A stretch of DNA of 64,000 bases from Ophiocordyceps camponoti-saundersi (nom. inval.) (lineage: Eukaryota > Ascomycota > Sordariomycetes > Hypocreales > Ophiocordycipitaceae), in NCBI GenBank assembly GCA_003339415.1, contig PDHQ01000169.1, positions 1,193 through 65,192 of the forward strand, given 5' to 3'. Shown one piece after another: positions 31,901 through 43,900 of this stretch. A program made the translations under genes and the position numbers. Below the pieces are notes generated by a model. It was not told where the DNA came from. It worked only from the letters and a program-made list of their open reading frames with translations, and ran no database searches. Each line of letters begins with the position of its first letter. The stretch's first letter is position 1.

Positions 31901-33134
31901 TCACGATGCCACGTATGTCGTCGCGGGGGGCATGGGAGATCTCGGTCGCCGACTCCTGCTCCTTATGGCCCGTCGCGGCGCGGCACATCTCGTCACGCTC
32001 TCTCGACGGACCATTGACCTCAACGACTTTCACGCATTTCAGGCACAACTTGAACTTGTCAAGCCTGGATGCCGCCTTTGCTCTTTGGCATGCGACGTGA
32101 CGTCTGAGCAGAGCGTCCGGGATGCCGCGGCTGCTCTGACTCGGCTGGGCATGCCTCCGGTCCGGGGCGTCATCCAGTCGGCCGTACATTTTCAGGTATT
32201 CCGTGAAATGAGCGTCGCGTACACTCAAGGCTTTTGAAGCTGATGGCTGTAGGACCGCACTCTGGAAACGACGTCGTTTGAAGACTTTCTGTCGGCGACG
32301 CTGGCAAAGACACAGGGTACACTGAACCTTGAGAGCGTCTTCGCATCGCCCAGTTTGGACTTCTTCCTCATGCTCTCGTCTGCGGTCAACATCACCGGTC
32401 CCAGTGGACGCGCCAATTATAACGCGGGCAATGCCGTACAAGATGCCCTGGCACACGCCCGGCGGCCAGGTTACATGTCGTTGAATATCGGCTGGATCGA
32501 AGACGCAATCCACACGTCCGATGACAAGGCCAGACTTCAAGGGCAATGGCGCACCGGCGGCCTGAGACCCATCCAGCCTCAGCAGCTATCCCGATACTTT
32601 GACTACCTGCTCGGGCTTGCCTCGATCCGCTCACCAATCTGTCAGGCCATCATCGGCTTTGATGTAGAGTCCCTCTCGCATACGTCAGCCCGCAACAGTA
32701 ACGTCCAGTCGTCTCTGTTCTCCCATGTCCGCGCCATAGACCGTAACTCTCCGTCAACAGACTCAGTCCAGTCGTTCAGGGATATTGCGAGAAGCGGCGA
32801 CCCCAGCGCTATTGTCGAGGCCATCGCCACGGCCATCAGCCGCCAGCTGACAGCCTTGATCTCCGTCGATGCCGTCCAGGTTAATGAGCGCAACGGCTCC
32901 ATTCTCGATCTTGGTCTGGACTCGCTCGTGGCCATCGAGCTACGGAACTGGATCACCCGGGAGTTCAAGGCACCGCTGCAGTCCTCGGAGATTATGACGG
33001 ACCAGCCAATACGCAGCCTCGCGCGAAAGGTCGCTTCGCGCTCGTCTCTAGTCGCAACGGGCATGAGGGCAGAGGAAGGCATCAACGGCGACGAAAGAGA
33101 CGACAGTGATGCAAGGCTGACATCTTCATCGTGA
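25980..33134 (+). CDS. Highly reducing polyketide synthase (KS-AT-DH-[MT remnant]-ER-KR-ACP)
   Basis: Two exons: 25980-32195 and 32253-33134; the 57-bp intron (GTATTC...TGTAG) lies inside KR. Product 2,365 residues. KS (about 5-430): Cys177 in DTGCSGG, His313 in EAHGTGT, Lys347 and His352 in GSNKGSIGHTEST. AT (about 525-840): Ser622 in GHSSGE, with AYHSHHM. DH (about 928-1235): His962 in DHVIDELVVFPGAGY, with Glu where HxxxGxxxxP has Gly; Asp1152 in HPTTLD. A methyltransferase-like stretch (about 1285-1440) is short, with VLELGARNGD replacing the usual glycine-rich motif. ER (about 1655-1890) has HGALSHVGRAA instead of the GGVGQAA type. KR (about 1970-2240): GGMGDLGR and Tyr2128. ACP: Ser near 2299 in LGLDSL. 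No thioesterase, reductase or condensation domain follows. Likely an unmethylated polyketide, possibly with double bonds retained; product unknown. Confidence 0.92.
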
Positions 33135-33876
33135 GCGATCTCGGCCCCTGATCACGGTCAAAGACACCCTCCAGCTGTTTGAAGAGTCTCGCCGCGCTAG
33201 GCTGAGCCGTGCAGCAGCGGCAGCAAGAGTTTCTCCTTCGAGACCTGCTCGAGACGCACGCCGAGGACGCCATGCGACGACACGATTCGGGTCATGAAGT
33301 CAGGTTGACTTTATGCGCTCCATGCGTGAAGTCGACGACAGCTAATGAGGCGATGCGGGCTTCTCAGTTGAGGGCGGAGAGCGGAGTTTATAACAGCTTG
33401 CTATGTGTAGGTGATGCTATGTGCAGGAGGACTTTGCTGTCTCGGGCATGCGGGCATGCGTGTCAGAGGTCTGCCCAGGGCAAGAAAGAGTCACTGCTAT
33501 ATCCGTAGTTGCGAGCTTGATGAAGGAGGACTGAGATTGTCACAGGATGGACACGGTGCGATAGAAGGACAGGGTAAGTGCCTCAAAGCAGCAAAATGGT
33601 CGTGCTCGGTTTGACCAAAGAATGATTATCTCTCTACCTAGAAAGGGGGGGGGGGAGGGGAAAAGGGGTCGTGCCAATTTGTGCCCGCAGCCATACCAAT
33701 CGTGCCTTCCGTGGCAGGGCGTCATGCCTGCCCACCAGCGATGCCGTGAAATCCATTCATTAGCATTATGTAATGCGCAAACCACCATGCATCCTCACTT
33801 TTTCAACCTCATCGTCACCAAAGAGTCATAACGACGACTTAAGAGACGCTCAAACAAGGCAATCAGAGAAGAGAAG
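33135..33876. other. Intergenic region right of the PKS
   Basis: Lies between the PKS stop codon and the Rrp4 start codon. No gene, tailoring enzyme or release domain is recognisable on either strand. Confidence 0.5.
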
Positions 33877-34968
33877 ATGCCGATCACCATCCTCCAGCCC
33901 CAAAAGGCAACATACCCAGCCTCCGACTCCGACTCAGACGGTGGCGTCGACATCAAGAACGAAGGCCAAAGCCGAAAGCGCCAAAAAACCTCAGCCGACC
34001 TCTTCACGCCCGGCACCGTCATCACCACCGACCCGCAATGGATGCGGTGCGTCTTCCTCTCTCTCTCTCTCTGTCTTCCTCTCTCCGTCTGATTTAAATA
34101 ATGAAAAGTCAATTAACGCGAAGTCTCCAGCGGCCACGGAACCTACTTACCACAGGGAACGTCACAAATCACCTCCTCGCTAGCCGGAACCCTAACCCGC
34201 ACCAACAAGCTCCTCTCAATCCGCCCTCTACGCGCCCGCTACGCCCCCGAGATAGGCGACCTGGTAATAGGGCGCGTCGTCGAGGTGCAGGCGAAAAGAT
34301 GGCGCGTCGACGTGGCAGCCTCCCAGCTCGCCCTGCTGCACATGTCAGCCATCAACCTACCAGGCGGGATACTAAGGAAGCGGACCGAGACGGACATGCT
34401 ACAGATCCGCTCCTTCTTCTCGGAGGGTGATCTTGTCGTCGCCGAGGTTCAGCAGCTGCATGGAGATGGCGTCGCGGCTTTGCATACTCGCAGCTTGCGT
34501 TATGGCAAGCTGCGCAATGGCGTATTCGTGGCCGTCTCGGGAGCCCATGGGAACGCCGCCGGCGTCGTTCGCGCCAAGAGACAGCTTTGGACGGTCGAGT
34601 CTCCCGCTCACGGTGCTGCGCCTATCGAGATCTCTCTCGGCGTCAATGGCTACATATGGATCTGCAAGCGAGTCGAGCAGAACGACGCCGCCGCCGCCGA
34701 TGGCTCGACCCGCCCTCCGGATGAAGCAGTGTCCGGCAGCCGCTATTCCAGTCAGAATGATCCCATTGACGTTCCCACCATGAGAGAGATTGCCCGCTTC
34801 CGTAGCGTCATCCTCGCCCTCGTCCAGCACGGTCTACGCGTCGATGAGGAGACCGTCACCCGTGGCTACGAAGAGGCCGTGGAAATGGGCAGCGAGTCAC
34901 CCGAGGATGACTTGTATCTCGGAGGCGAAAGGGGACGAAGGCTAGCTGCCCTCGTGTCGAGCTCTTGA
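33877..34968 (+). CDS. RRP4: Exosome complex RNA-binding subunit Rrp4
   Basis: Two exons: 33877-34046 and 34131-34968, with an 84-bp intron (GTGCGT donor, CCAG acceptor). Splicing restores DPQWMR-GHGTYLPQGTSQI, the conserved N-terminal Rrp4 segment. Product 335 residues: N-terminal domain, S1 domain (about 85-165; GDLVIGRVVEVQAKRWRVDV and LHMSAINLPGG) and a KH-type domain holding GVNGYIWICKR. Rrp4 is one of three S1/KH cap subunits of the RNA exosome, guiding RNA into the core for 3'-5' decay and rRNA processing. It is convergent with the aldehyde dehydrogenase gene, 204 bp away, and marks the right edge of the biosynthetic region. Confidence 0.9.
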
Positions 34969-35172
34969 CGCAATTGTCTAATAAAAATTCTTACCATGTC
35001 CATTATCATTCAAGATGCAAGGCTCCGATAGTCGAAGCGCGGCCGCTCACTTCGAAAAGGGTTGCAAAATCCAAAACTCATCACGCCGTTTTGCGCTGCG
35101 CCTCCTCACACGCGCGCGCACACAAAGGGAAACGTATATACAGAATTAGTAGCACCGCGCAATTTCTCAGCT

Positions 35173-36865
35173 TCACGGAGTAAACCTCTTCCCCAACCCC
35201 AAACCAAGAGCGATCAAGGCGAGTACCCCCCAGCGCAAAGCAATTGACCTCTTGCTCCTACCGCCGAGGGCCAGGATGATGCCGAGCCAGTAGGCGACGC
35301 CCCGGACGACGTTTCCTTCGCGGTCGAAGTTGGGGTGGGGCAGCATATATCTCCTCTGCCGTTGGAGCCAGCTGGGCGAATAGGGCATGTAGCGTACGCG
35401 AAGAATCATGTCGGCCCAACTTGGGACCTTGCAGATGGTCCGCTGATGACTGAAAGAGCGGAACGAGTAGTAGCCGCGGTAGTTGCCCATCCCAGAACCG
35501 CCGATCCCGCCAAAAGGGGTGGTTTGCAGGATGGCGTGGAACATGCCGTCGTTGATGGTGGCGCCACCCGATGTGACATTGGCGAGCACTGGTTCGCCGA
35601 ACGCTTGTAAGCGAGAGAGGCCCGGGACGGAGAGCATATGCAAGTATATTAAAATGAGAGAACTGACCTTTATCGTTTTCCTCGTCAGAACCAAATGTGT
35701 AGAGGGCTAGCGGAGTGGAGTCGACGCGGTTTGCGATTTCGATGGCCTCGTCGAGAGAGTCGTAAGGCACAATGGACCAGACAGGACCGAAGCTCTCGTC
35801 AGTCATCAGAGGGTCGTCGACGTCTTCGACCAGGACGACGGTAGGCTCGATGAAGAGGTCGGCCTCGTTGGTGGAGCCGCCCATGACGACTTTGCCGCGG
35901 GTGGTGTCCATCATGGTCTTGATGCGGCGGAAGTGAGACTGGTTGATGATGCGGGAAAAGTCTGGACTAGCCATTGCGCCTCGGGGCATAAAGGTGCTGT
36001 ACTGGAGCTTGAGCTCGTCGACGAAGCGCGAGACGATGGAGCGGTGAACGAGGGCGTAGTTGTGAGAGAGGCAGACCTGACCGGCATTGAGGCACTTTTG
36101 CCATAGCAGGCGGCGAGCGGCGATGGCGACGTCGGCGTGGCGGTTGACAAAAGCCGGGCAACGGCCGCCGAGCTCGAGGAGCACGGGGGTCAGAGATTCG
36201 GCCGCCTTGGTGGCTATTATAGTGCCGGCCTTGCGTCCACCAGTGAAGGCCACCTTGTCGAACTTGAGGTCGAGCAGAGCCTGCGTCTCAGGTATGGCGC
36301 CGTTGACGCACAGAAAGACGTCCGGGTCGAGATACTTTTGGAACAAGCGCAGCAGGACCATGGCGGAGTTGGGCGACTGCTCCGAGGGTTTGAGAACGAC
36401 GGTGTTACCCGCAGCGATGGCGCCGATGACGAGCGAGACGTTGAGCATGACGGGAAAGTTATAGGGACCGATGATGAGAACCGAGCCCAGAGGCTCAAAC
36501 CGAACGCGCGGCTTCATGGAGAGGTACATGAGCGGCAATCCGACGACAGACTCATCCCGCGCCCATTCATCAAGACCATTGCAGACGTCAATGGCCTCAG
36601 CCTGAACCCAATCGATCTCCGAAATGTTAGACTCATGAGCCGCCTTTCCCATATCACGCCGCAGCGCCTCGACGAGCGCGGGACGGAGATCATCGAGACC
36701 CCAGTAGAGGCGACGGATCTGCCTCTTGCGATACTCGATATCCCTGGTGCGGCCTGATCGGAAAGTCGATCGGAGGCGCTGGTAGCCGGCGCGGATCTCC
36801 TCCACGGGAGTCGCCGCGTAAGGCGGGATGGAAGATGCTGACGAATCCATTTTTGCCCTTTCCAT
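35173..36865 (-). CDS. Fatty aldehyde dehydrogenase, Hfd1/ALDH3-type, tail-anchored
   Basis: Two exons: 35668-36865 and 35173-35603, with a 64-bp GTCAGT...AAG intron (35604-35667). Product 542 residues. ALDH family 3 features: NAD-fold region GSVLIIGPYNFPVMLN, LKPSEQSPNS, Glu in LLELGGRCPAFV, catalytic Cys in NAGQVCLSHNY, and PFGGIGGSGMGNYRG near the C-terminus. The C-terminus ends in a hydrophobic segment (WGVLALIALGLGLG) after a basic patch, consistent with tail anchoring in the ER or mitochondrial outer membrane. Hfd1-type enzymes oxidise long-chain aldehydes such as hexadecenal from sphingolipid breakdown and, in yeast, 4-hydroxybenzaldehyde for ubiquinone. ATG 36865 was used; ATG 36850 is equally possible. 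Confidence 0.88.
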
Positions 36866-38406
36866 TAAAGAAAAGGAGGTGATGGAAGAGACACTAGCAA
36901 TTAAAAGACAGGAGAAGAGAAAATAGGAGAAGAAGAAGAAAGAAAAAGAAATGTCTCGACGATGAGAAGGAGGAGGAAGAATTCACGGAGTGTAGGGTGG
37001 GAGGGGTGTAAGAAGGGGGAGAGTGAGGAGGGGGGGAAGGGGATTAAATTCACCTTATCCGTACTAGAGCGAGGGACGGGCCAACGGGTTGATATCATAC
37101 ATACGTATAACGATTAGGTAGTTAGTAGGTCTTGGACCTCGGGGGGAAAGGTGTGTGTGCTTGTGCGTGTACGTGGACGGGCGAGACCCTCCATCCTTTT
37201 CCCGCGAGGTTTGAGCTTTTCAGGGCGGGTTTGGGGACGGGGACAGGCCAGAGGAGTATGAGGAGCGGGAGGAGGAGGAGGAGGAGGAGGAGGAGGAGGA
37301 GGAGGAGGAGGAGGAGGAGGAGGAGGAGGAGGAGGGCGCTAGCCTCGCGACACGTCTAGAGTACAGCTACGGTACTATGCCGACTAACACACCCCCCTAC
37401 TAGGAATAGCCTAATAGGTGGTAGCCTCTACCAAGGTAGTACGAAGACAAAGGTCATGGAAGAGGGCCACCCAACAAGCACACACATACATACATGCATG
37501 CATACCTATTCGTCCAGTGGCAGGTTATGAAAGATGATATTATAGTCAAGGTAGCTACCTAGCTACCTAGGTAGGTAGAGTCTAGAGACATGCCGCTGTC
37601 GTCATACCTTGAACCCAATACATGAAAATCCAGCCGCAGCACGCGCCGTGTTCCAGCCGACACCCTCAACGTAACCCACGGGTCGGACCACTGCAACGGC
37701 GTTACGGCATGCGACTCCCTCCCTTTTCCCCCCCGTAGCAGCAAGGCAGACACTTGTTAGACGTCAGTGTAGGTACGGAAAGGTAAAAAGGTATGTATAC
37801 ACGGAATAGGCAGCCCAGGCAGTCACATCGTTGGTCCTCACAGATTTACAGACATTCACATGTGCAACCTCCCCTTCCTCTCCCCGGATGCGGTCGCTCT
37901 TTTGTTGGGTAGGTCCCTCGTGGTTGAGCTTCTTATGAAGAAGCAACCAACCATGCTCCCTATATTATCGTTCTGCATCCATCCATCCATCCATCTCATC
38001 ATCAATACCTCGCACCTGCATAGTACCTATGCACGGGTTACGTGGGCATGTATCTCCTCGGTAAATGCTAGGTACCCAACACCAGCCAAGACATCATCCG
38101 CACCCTCAACCACAGATCATCGCTGCACGTGCTTTTCTTCTCCTTCTCCACCGCTACCCCCCCCACGATATCATCCCGGTTCATCGGGCCAACTCTCGCA
38201 CCGTCAGAGAGAGTGCGAAAGGGGGGAACATCCTCCGCCTCCGCCTCCGCCTCCGCCTCCGCTCCGCTTCCGCTTCCGTCTCCGGCCCATCATCTCATGC
38301 ACGTGCCGACAACCTGCTCGGCGCGCTTCGATTTGTCCGACTCCCGCACGTTACCACGTACCCTACAACAACATCCACGAACCCCCTTTATTTCCCCCCC
38401 TAGTCC
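36866..38406. other. Intergenic region with (GGA)n tract
   Basis: 1.5 kb with no supported gene. It holds a (GGA)n microsatellite, a short TACATACATG tract (about 37484-37506), GTAGCTACCTAGGTAG-type clusters (about 37548-37580), a CATC tract (about 37978-37998) and a (CCTCCG)n-like tract (about 38229-38262). Confidence 0.5.
37268..37335. repeat. (GGA)n microsatellite
   Basis: About 22 near-perfect GGA units upstream of the aldehyde dehydrogenase gene. One frame through it gives a long arginine run with no sign of being a protein. Confidence 0.95.
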
Positions 38407-39739
38407 TCAACGTCTTGACCAAGACCTGGTCTTTTCCCTCATCCAGTCTATAGATGATTTCGTCGTAGAGCTGCTGCCGCCTCCGCCGCTGCCCAGCCCA
38501 CCCATAGCTGGGATCGGGAACTGGACATCGACTTGGCCAGCCTTTTCCAAGACTTTCTTCGCCAGCTCTTCCTTGGCATCTAGCCGAGATAAAAAGTTTT
38601 TCAGCGCGAGTTTCCCATCCACCAAGCAACCCTCCTCGATTCGCTTGTCTTCCGCCAGCGCCGTCGCCTTCCGCTGCTCCTCGAGCTGCCGACGCCGCTC
38701 GTCGGTCAGGCGCCATTCTATCGGGAAGCGCGGCTTGGTCGGCATGGGCTTGTGTCGGAGGTCCAGCGGCACGTCTTCGAACGTGTCGGTCGGGTCCTTG
38801 GCCTCGGCCACCAGTTTGTCAATCAGGTCCGACAGGTGGCGTCGGTTCTGCGCCGGGAACTCGAAGCTCTCGCAGCTCATCTTGATCATGTTCATGGCCG
38901 GGTCGTAGCGCGGGCCTGCCAGCTTCCTGAGCTTGTCGGCTTGCACCGGCGTGAGGCCCATGTCGTCCACGGCGAACTGCACGACGACCTTCTTCTGCGC
39001 CGGGTGCGATTCGCCCATGTAAGTCGTATATCGCCATCGCAGGACTTCGTCACTCTTGGGCAGAGCAAAAGGTTTCCGGAACTCTGCCACGTTCTGCTTG
39101 TTAGCTCTGTGTCCGACATGGGGGGGGTGTAAGGGAAGGGGGTTCAAGCCACATCTCACTCGAGAGCAACGGCATCTCCCACACTATCAACCGACAGTAA
39201 TGCCTCATCTCCCGCACCTCCTCCAGCTTGCCGTGAGCCATGGACGTCATATCGTCTTCGTCGAACTGGGCGTGTTCCTTCGTAAACGTTTCCGGGTCGT
39301 CCTCGTCATACCAGAGCGACTGCCTATTCGGCTTAGGTCCCAGACTGATGGCGAGCAACTCCTCTTCGAGATCCTTTTCTTCCGCGTCGCTCATGACGTC
39401 TTCGATTCCAGCGTTCTCCCGATCTTCCTCCTCGGCGTCCACCAAGGACAAGGCCGATTCCCTAGCCTCCTTGGCTCCAAAACCGAATTTCATGAGCTGC
39501 CGGACTTGCGCGTTTATTTTCTCTTCTCTGGGCAGATCTGGTGGCACCTCGTCCACCAATTCTTCATCCAGCTCTTCATCCTGTCTGATCCACTGATCTC
39601 GTTTTGAGTTTGCCCATCGAGACGCCGACGTGCTCAGCCATCTGGGGCTGATGACCGGCCCCGGACAGTGGCTGTACAGTGAAGGAAGCCGCCGGGAGGC
39701 TGAAAGACTGAGTCTGGCGATACTGAAAGCCGAAGCCAT
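38407..39739 (-). CDS. RSM24: Mitochondrial small ribosomal subunit protein mS35 (Rsm24)
   Basis: Two exons: 39160-39739 and 38407-39083, with a 76-bp intron (GTGAGA donor, GGCAG acceptor) that joins WEMPLLSK to FRKPFALP. Product 418 residues. The N-terminus (MASAFSIARLSLSASRRLPS ... RWLSTSASRWA) is a clear mitochondrial presequence. Family motifs: TSMAHGKLEEVREMRHY, VLRWRYTTYMGESHPA and KMSCESFEFPAQNRRHLSD. mS35 belongs to the head of the mitoribosomal small subunit in fungi. An upstream in-frame ATG at 39898 would add 53 residues ahead of the presequence and is not preferred. The gene is divergent from Alg13. Confidence 0.9.
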
Positions 39740-40053
39740 GCCGGGGTCGGCATCCAGTGAAAGATGGGTGTGACTGTGAGTGAGCTTGAGTAATAAGACG
39801 GAGGCTATTTGGGGGAAGGACGAGAAAAAACACAGCCAGACATTGATGCCGAAGTTTCTCCGGAAGCCTTCAACTTTCCTTTGCTCCGCCCCCCGCAAAT
39901 CCCCACCACCACCACCCTCTCTCCCCAGGGACCCTCTCTCCCCAGGGGATCACCAACGTCGTCATCCCGCAGCCCGAATGAATTGACGGGGATTTCCTTT
40001 CCCCCCTCCCGCCAGCCCCTCGGCCGGGAAAAATCCCCTTCCTGTCCTACGGC
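39740..40053. other. Divergent promoter region of mS35 and Alg13
   Basis: 314 bp between the two start codons, pyrimidine-rich on the Alg13 side. No specific site is called. Confidence 0.4.
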
Positions 40054-40822
40054 ATGGAAAGACACTGCCTCGTCACCGTCGGCGCAACAGTCGGTTTCCG
40101 CGCCCTCCTAGAGCCCGTCCTCGAGCCGTCCTTCTGGCTCTTCCTAAAAGCCGAGTCCTTCACGACTTTACACATCCAAGCCGGTCCCGACGCCCGCTGG
40201 GCATCATCTCGCGTCGCCGCCCTCCGCCATGAGATGCCTTCCGGCTTCGACGTCCAAGTCTTCGATCTTACTGCCGACCTGATGCGAGACCAGATGCTTC
40301 GTTGCAAGGCTAGGGACAAGGTTCGCGAGAGAGGCCTTGTCATCTCTCATGCAGGTGCGTTTGTTTTTCCCACCTTTTCAAAAGGAATACACGGATCTTG
40401 CCCTTTTGAGTCGCTCATTCTGAGGCGGAAAGGAGCTTGAAAGGCACCGGCACCATTCTAGACGCGTGGAAAGTCGCTGTTCCCCTCATCGTCGTGCCTA
40501 ATTCGGCCCTACTCGACGATCACCAGACGGATATGGCTCGTCATCTAGCCAAGGAAGGCTACGCGACCATGGCCGAGCCAAGGTATGCATACCCCTGAAT
40601 TATCCTCCCCTTCTTCTCCGCCTTGTCTCCCCATTTGGACTGACCCTTTCCGCTCTTCGCAGGCAAGATGACCTCATAGAAGCTGTCCGTAAGTCGGCAC
40701 GGCTTTGCGAGGAGTCCAAGGCCAGCTACAGACCACACCCCGTTCGCGCTCCACTTCGTCTGTGGGAAATACGCCCGAGAGACATGTCCACGGAGGAGTT
40801 TGCCCGGATGGCTCACGATTAG
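40054..40822 (+). CDS. ALG13: UDP-GlcNAc transferase subunit Alg13
   Basis: Three exons: 40054-40354, 40444-40582 and 40663-40822; introns of 89 and 80 bp, in phase. Product 199 residues. The first splice restores GLVISHAGTGTILDAWK, the sugar-nucleotide binding motif of the GT28/Alg13 fold, followed by VPLIVVPNSALLDDHQTDMA and the helix LAKEGYATMAEP. Alg13 is the cytosolic catalytic half of the Alg13/Alg14 enzyme, which adds the second GlcNAc to dolichol-PP-GlcNAc at the ER for N-glycosylation. Yeast Alg13 is 202 residues, so the length agrees. It is convergent with Aip1, 195 bp away. Confidence 0.9.
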
Positions 40823-41017
40823 CTCGACGTTTTTTTTTTTTTACCCTGCCAACTCGTCCCGCCTCGCCACTTCACGTCCACAGTCAGGGGTAAAGAAAGG
40901 GAGAAGAGTTCGCGCAATTGATTGCCATGTACAACAGATGCCGCCAGCGGATCTACAATACAAGCTCTGCAGCCCCGTCGCCTCGCAAGGGGAAAAAAAC
41001 GTACACTGATCGCCTCG

Positions 41018-42992
41018 TCACGGTAGATCGCGGACCTCCCACAGCTTGACCGTAGCATCGCCACCAGAACTGGCCACTTTACCGCCCTTTACCCAGCAGA
41101 TGCCAGAAACGCCATCCTTGTGCGCGTTGGCCGCCTTGATGCGCTTGCCTTGGTGCTTCTTTTCGAGACACCAGATAAAGATGTTGGTGTCGAGGCTCCC
41201 GCTGGCCGCGTAGGCGCCGCTCTCGTCCCAGGCGATGCACGTCACGCGAGCCGTATGCGCGGACCACCTGTCGGCTACGAGCTCCCAATTGCCGCCGGCA
41301 GCCTGGTAGACGTAGATCTTGCCAATGCTGTTGCCTGCTGCCAGGTGAGAGCCGTCGCGGGAAAAGGCCAACGCCGACACCGAGCCCGAAGGGTTCGACA
41401 CGGTCTTGACCTCTTTCAGACCGCCGGCGCCGTCGGCCGCGTAGATGCGCACGGAGTTGTTGTCGGCTCCGACGGCCACCACCTTGCCCGAGGCGGCGAC
41501 GGCGGTGGGCGCGTACCCGAGCGCCGTCTCCTTGAGCAGCTTGCCGTCGCCCGAGTAAGCGACTACGCCCGACACGGTGGCGACGTAGACGAGGCCGTCG
41601 GATGAGGCGCTTGCGCCCTTGGGCTGCGAGGAAAGCCGGATGGGCTCGCCGCGGAAGGCGCACGAAGCCTCATCGACGATCCTGAGCGTGTCGTCCCAGC
41701 CGGCGCTGTAAACGCTGCCAGGAAGCCCCGTGAGCTGGGCAATCTGATTAGTATGGGGCTCACCTTCGACGACGGAGCCGACGCCGGCCTCGAGGTCCCA
41801 GTGACAGACGCGGCCGTCAAAGCTGCCGGTCCAAAGAGCGCTGCCGCGGCCGTCGGTGGCGGGCGTCATGGCGGTGACGGCCTTGTTATGCCCCTGGATG
41901 ACACGGACCGGATCAGTTTTCTCGCGGACGAGGTAGGTGAGCTCGCCGGCGAGGTTGAGGCTGATGATGAGCCCGTCGGAACGGCCCGGTGGGATGACGA
42001 CGCCGACCTGCTGGTGAAGGACATTGGTCCCGGCGGCGTCACCGCCCAAGCGCCAGGTCTGGATGAGGGAGCGAGCCTTGGCGTCCCAAAGGCGGACGGT
42101 CTGGTCGGCGCTAGCAGTGGCGAAAGAAGCGCTGTCGGAAGACCAGGAGACGGCGAAGATGGAACCGGTGTGCTCGCCGTCGCCGACGGTGTCAGTTGGC
42201 TGACCCGTCTTGCCATCGTAAAGCTGAATGCGCTTGTCTGCACCGACGGTGACGAAGACGTCGCCATCGGGCGAATAGGCAGCGGCCAGGACGAAGCCAC
42301 GATGCAAGGCCGTCTTATCGTTGAACTTGTAGGGTGCGCCATGGTAGAAGACGACGTTACCATCGTCGCCGACGGTGGCGGCGCGGAGGGGTCTCTGCAG
42401 CCGCATGGCGACGGCATTGACCGACTTGGAGTGACCAATGATCTCCCCAACCGAGTTGCCACTATCAGCCGTGATGCAACGACCAAAGCGCTCCTTGCCA
42501 TCCCCGACGGCAATCAGCCTCTGCGAGTCCCCATCCCAGCCGATATCATTGAGGCGGCCAGCCACGATGGCGTACTCGACTCCGCCGCCACTGGCCAGAG
42601 CCTCAGGTTCCCAGACGCGCAGCACACCCGAGGCGTCTCCGCTGGCGACCTTTACGCCGTTGGGCGAGAAACGAGCGACTGTCGTCGGAGCCGCGTGACC
42701 GGTATATTCGCGACAGTCGGAAGGCTCGTCGATCGATCGGACGAAGATGGATTTACCAGACTATAAAGAAGGGAATACCGAAGGGAAAAAAAATTCCCCC
42801 TCCCCGATAGAAGAAGATACAGCGCGTCAAGATGGGCCATGGCCAGCGCGGACTTGGGAGGCGGGACGACCTCACCGCGTAGGCTATGCGCTGGCCCTTG
42901 GCGTCGGCCGAGAGCTGCGTTGGTTGGCCGCGAGTCGTGGCCGGTGCGGCGGCGAGGATCTGAACGTTGGAGATGGACGGAGCGGCGGCCAT
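41018..42992 (-). CDS. AIP1: Actin-interacting protein 1 (WD-repeat, WDR1 family)
   Basis: Two exons: 42876-42992 and 41018-42760; a 115-bp intron (GTGAGG donor, TATAG acceptor) in phase 0 joins GQRIAYA to SGKSIFVRSIDEPSD. Product 619 residues of repeated WD-type blades (for example ATASADQTVRLWDAKARSL and AASGSLDTNIFIWCLEKKH), enough for the two seven-bladed propellers of this family. The segment TTRGQPTQLSADAKGQRIAYA near residues 19-39 is characteristic of Aip1. Aip1 works with cofilin to sever and disassemble actin filaments at cortical patches. ATG 42992 is preferred; an upstream in-frame ATG adds residues that look like UTR. Confidence 0.9.
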
Positions 42993-43452
42993 GATGGGAA
43001 AAAAATATGAGATGATGAAGATGGAAGAAGAATCCTCCTTGTTCGAGTCGTGGTCGAGGAATCGCAGAGCCAAAGAGACTGGGGGCGTCAATCGTCCCGT
43101 TTCATCCGGAGCTTACCCTACAGCAGTAATCCCGCAGCCCCAGGGTCTTCTAATCCAGCCCTTCCCCGCCCTTACTAGCACCACAGCGGCGTAGCGCGCT
43201 CTAGTGCAAGGGCAACCGACCTACCCTGAACCGCCCATCCCCGTGGCAACCCCTGACTCTGAACTTCATCTCAACTTGTCTCGGGCCGGCACCGCACCAT
43301 CTCCCGCCCTGCACGAGCTCAATAAAACCATCATCCGTTGATCGTTACCTAGCCGGCCTGCCACGGCAACCAGGGCAAGTCACCTAAGAAAAGGATGCAA
43401 TATCCCGGACATTATGTCTGTACACAAAGTGTATGTAAGTAGGTATGTAAGT

Positions 43453-43491
<39 letters not shown>

Positions 43492-43900
43492 TACAAGTCC
43501 CAATGCAACCCTCCTAATTACGTACAAAGTTGGGAGGGAAGACAAAGAGGAGGGGTGTGCTATCTCGCTCGCCCTGGACATCTGTTGCTTGCTTGCTTCT
43601 GCTGCCCTTGTGCCGTATCATATGTAATGTGCCTCTTTTAAGATTCGTCTTTCGTATCCGTGTTCTCGTGCATACTAATACTTAAGCCTCAGCCAGCGAG
43701 CAGCATCCGTCTCCCCCCCTGCTCGACCTCCCCCTTGTCTCTCCTTTAACCGCTTCTCTCGCTCTCTCTTCCTCCATCGTTCACTTCTCTCTCTCTCTCT
43801 TCTCTCACTCACTCACTCACTCACTCGTTCACCCTCTCATCTCACACATAACTTACCTTCACGCACATCTTCTCTCTTACACTCGCTCACTCCCGTCACC
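42993..43900. other. Divergent intergenic region between Aip1 and the GPI-protein gene
   Basis: 908 bp without a gene. It contains an (AG)n microsatellite (43457-43488) and a CT-rich stretch from about 43705 to 43895 with a CACT repeat (about 43806-43826), probably promoter and 5' UTR of the downstream gene. Confidence 0.5.
43457..43488. repeat. (AG)n microsatellite
   Basis: Sixteen AG units upstream of the GPI-anchored protein gene. Confidence 0.95.

Noticed and set aside
37200..37359. Arginine-run open frame through the (GGA)n tract
   Set aside because: Microsatellite translation only.
41753..42766. 337-residue plus-strand open frame opposite Aip1
   Set aside because: Antisense shadow of the WD-repeat gene.
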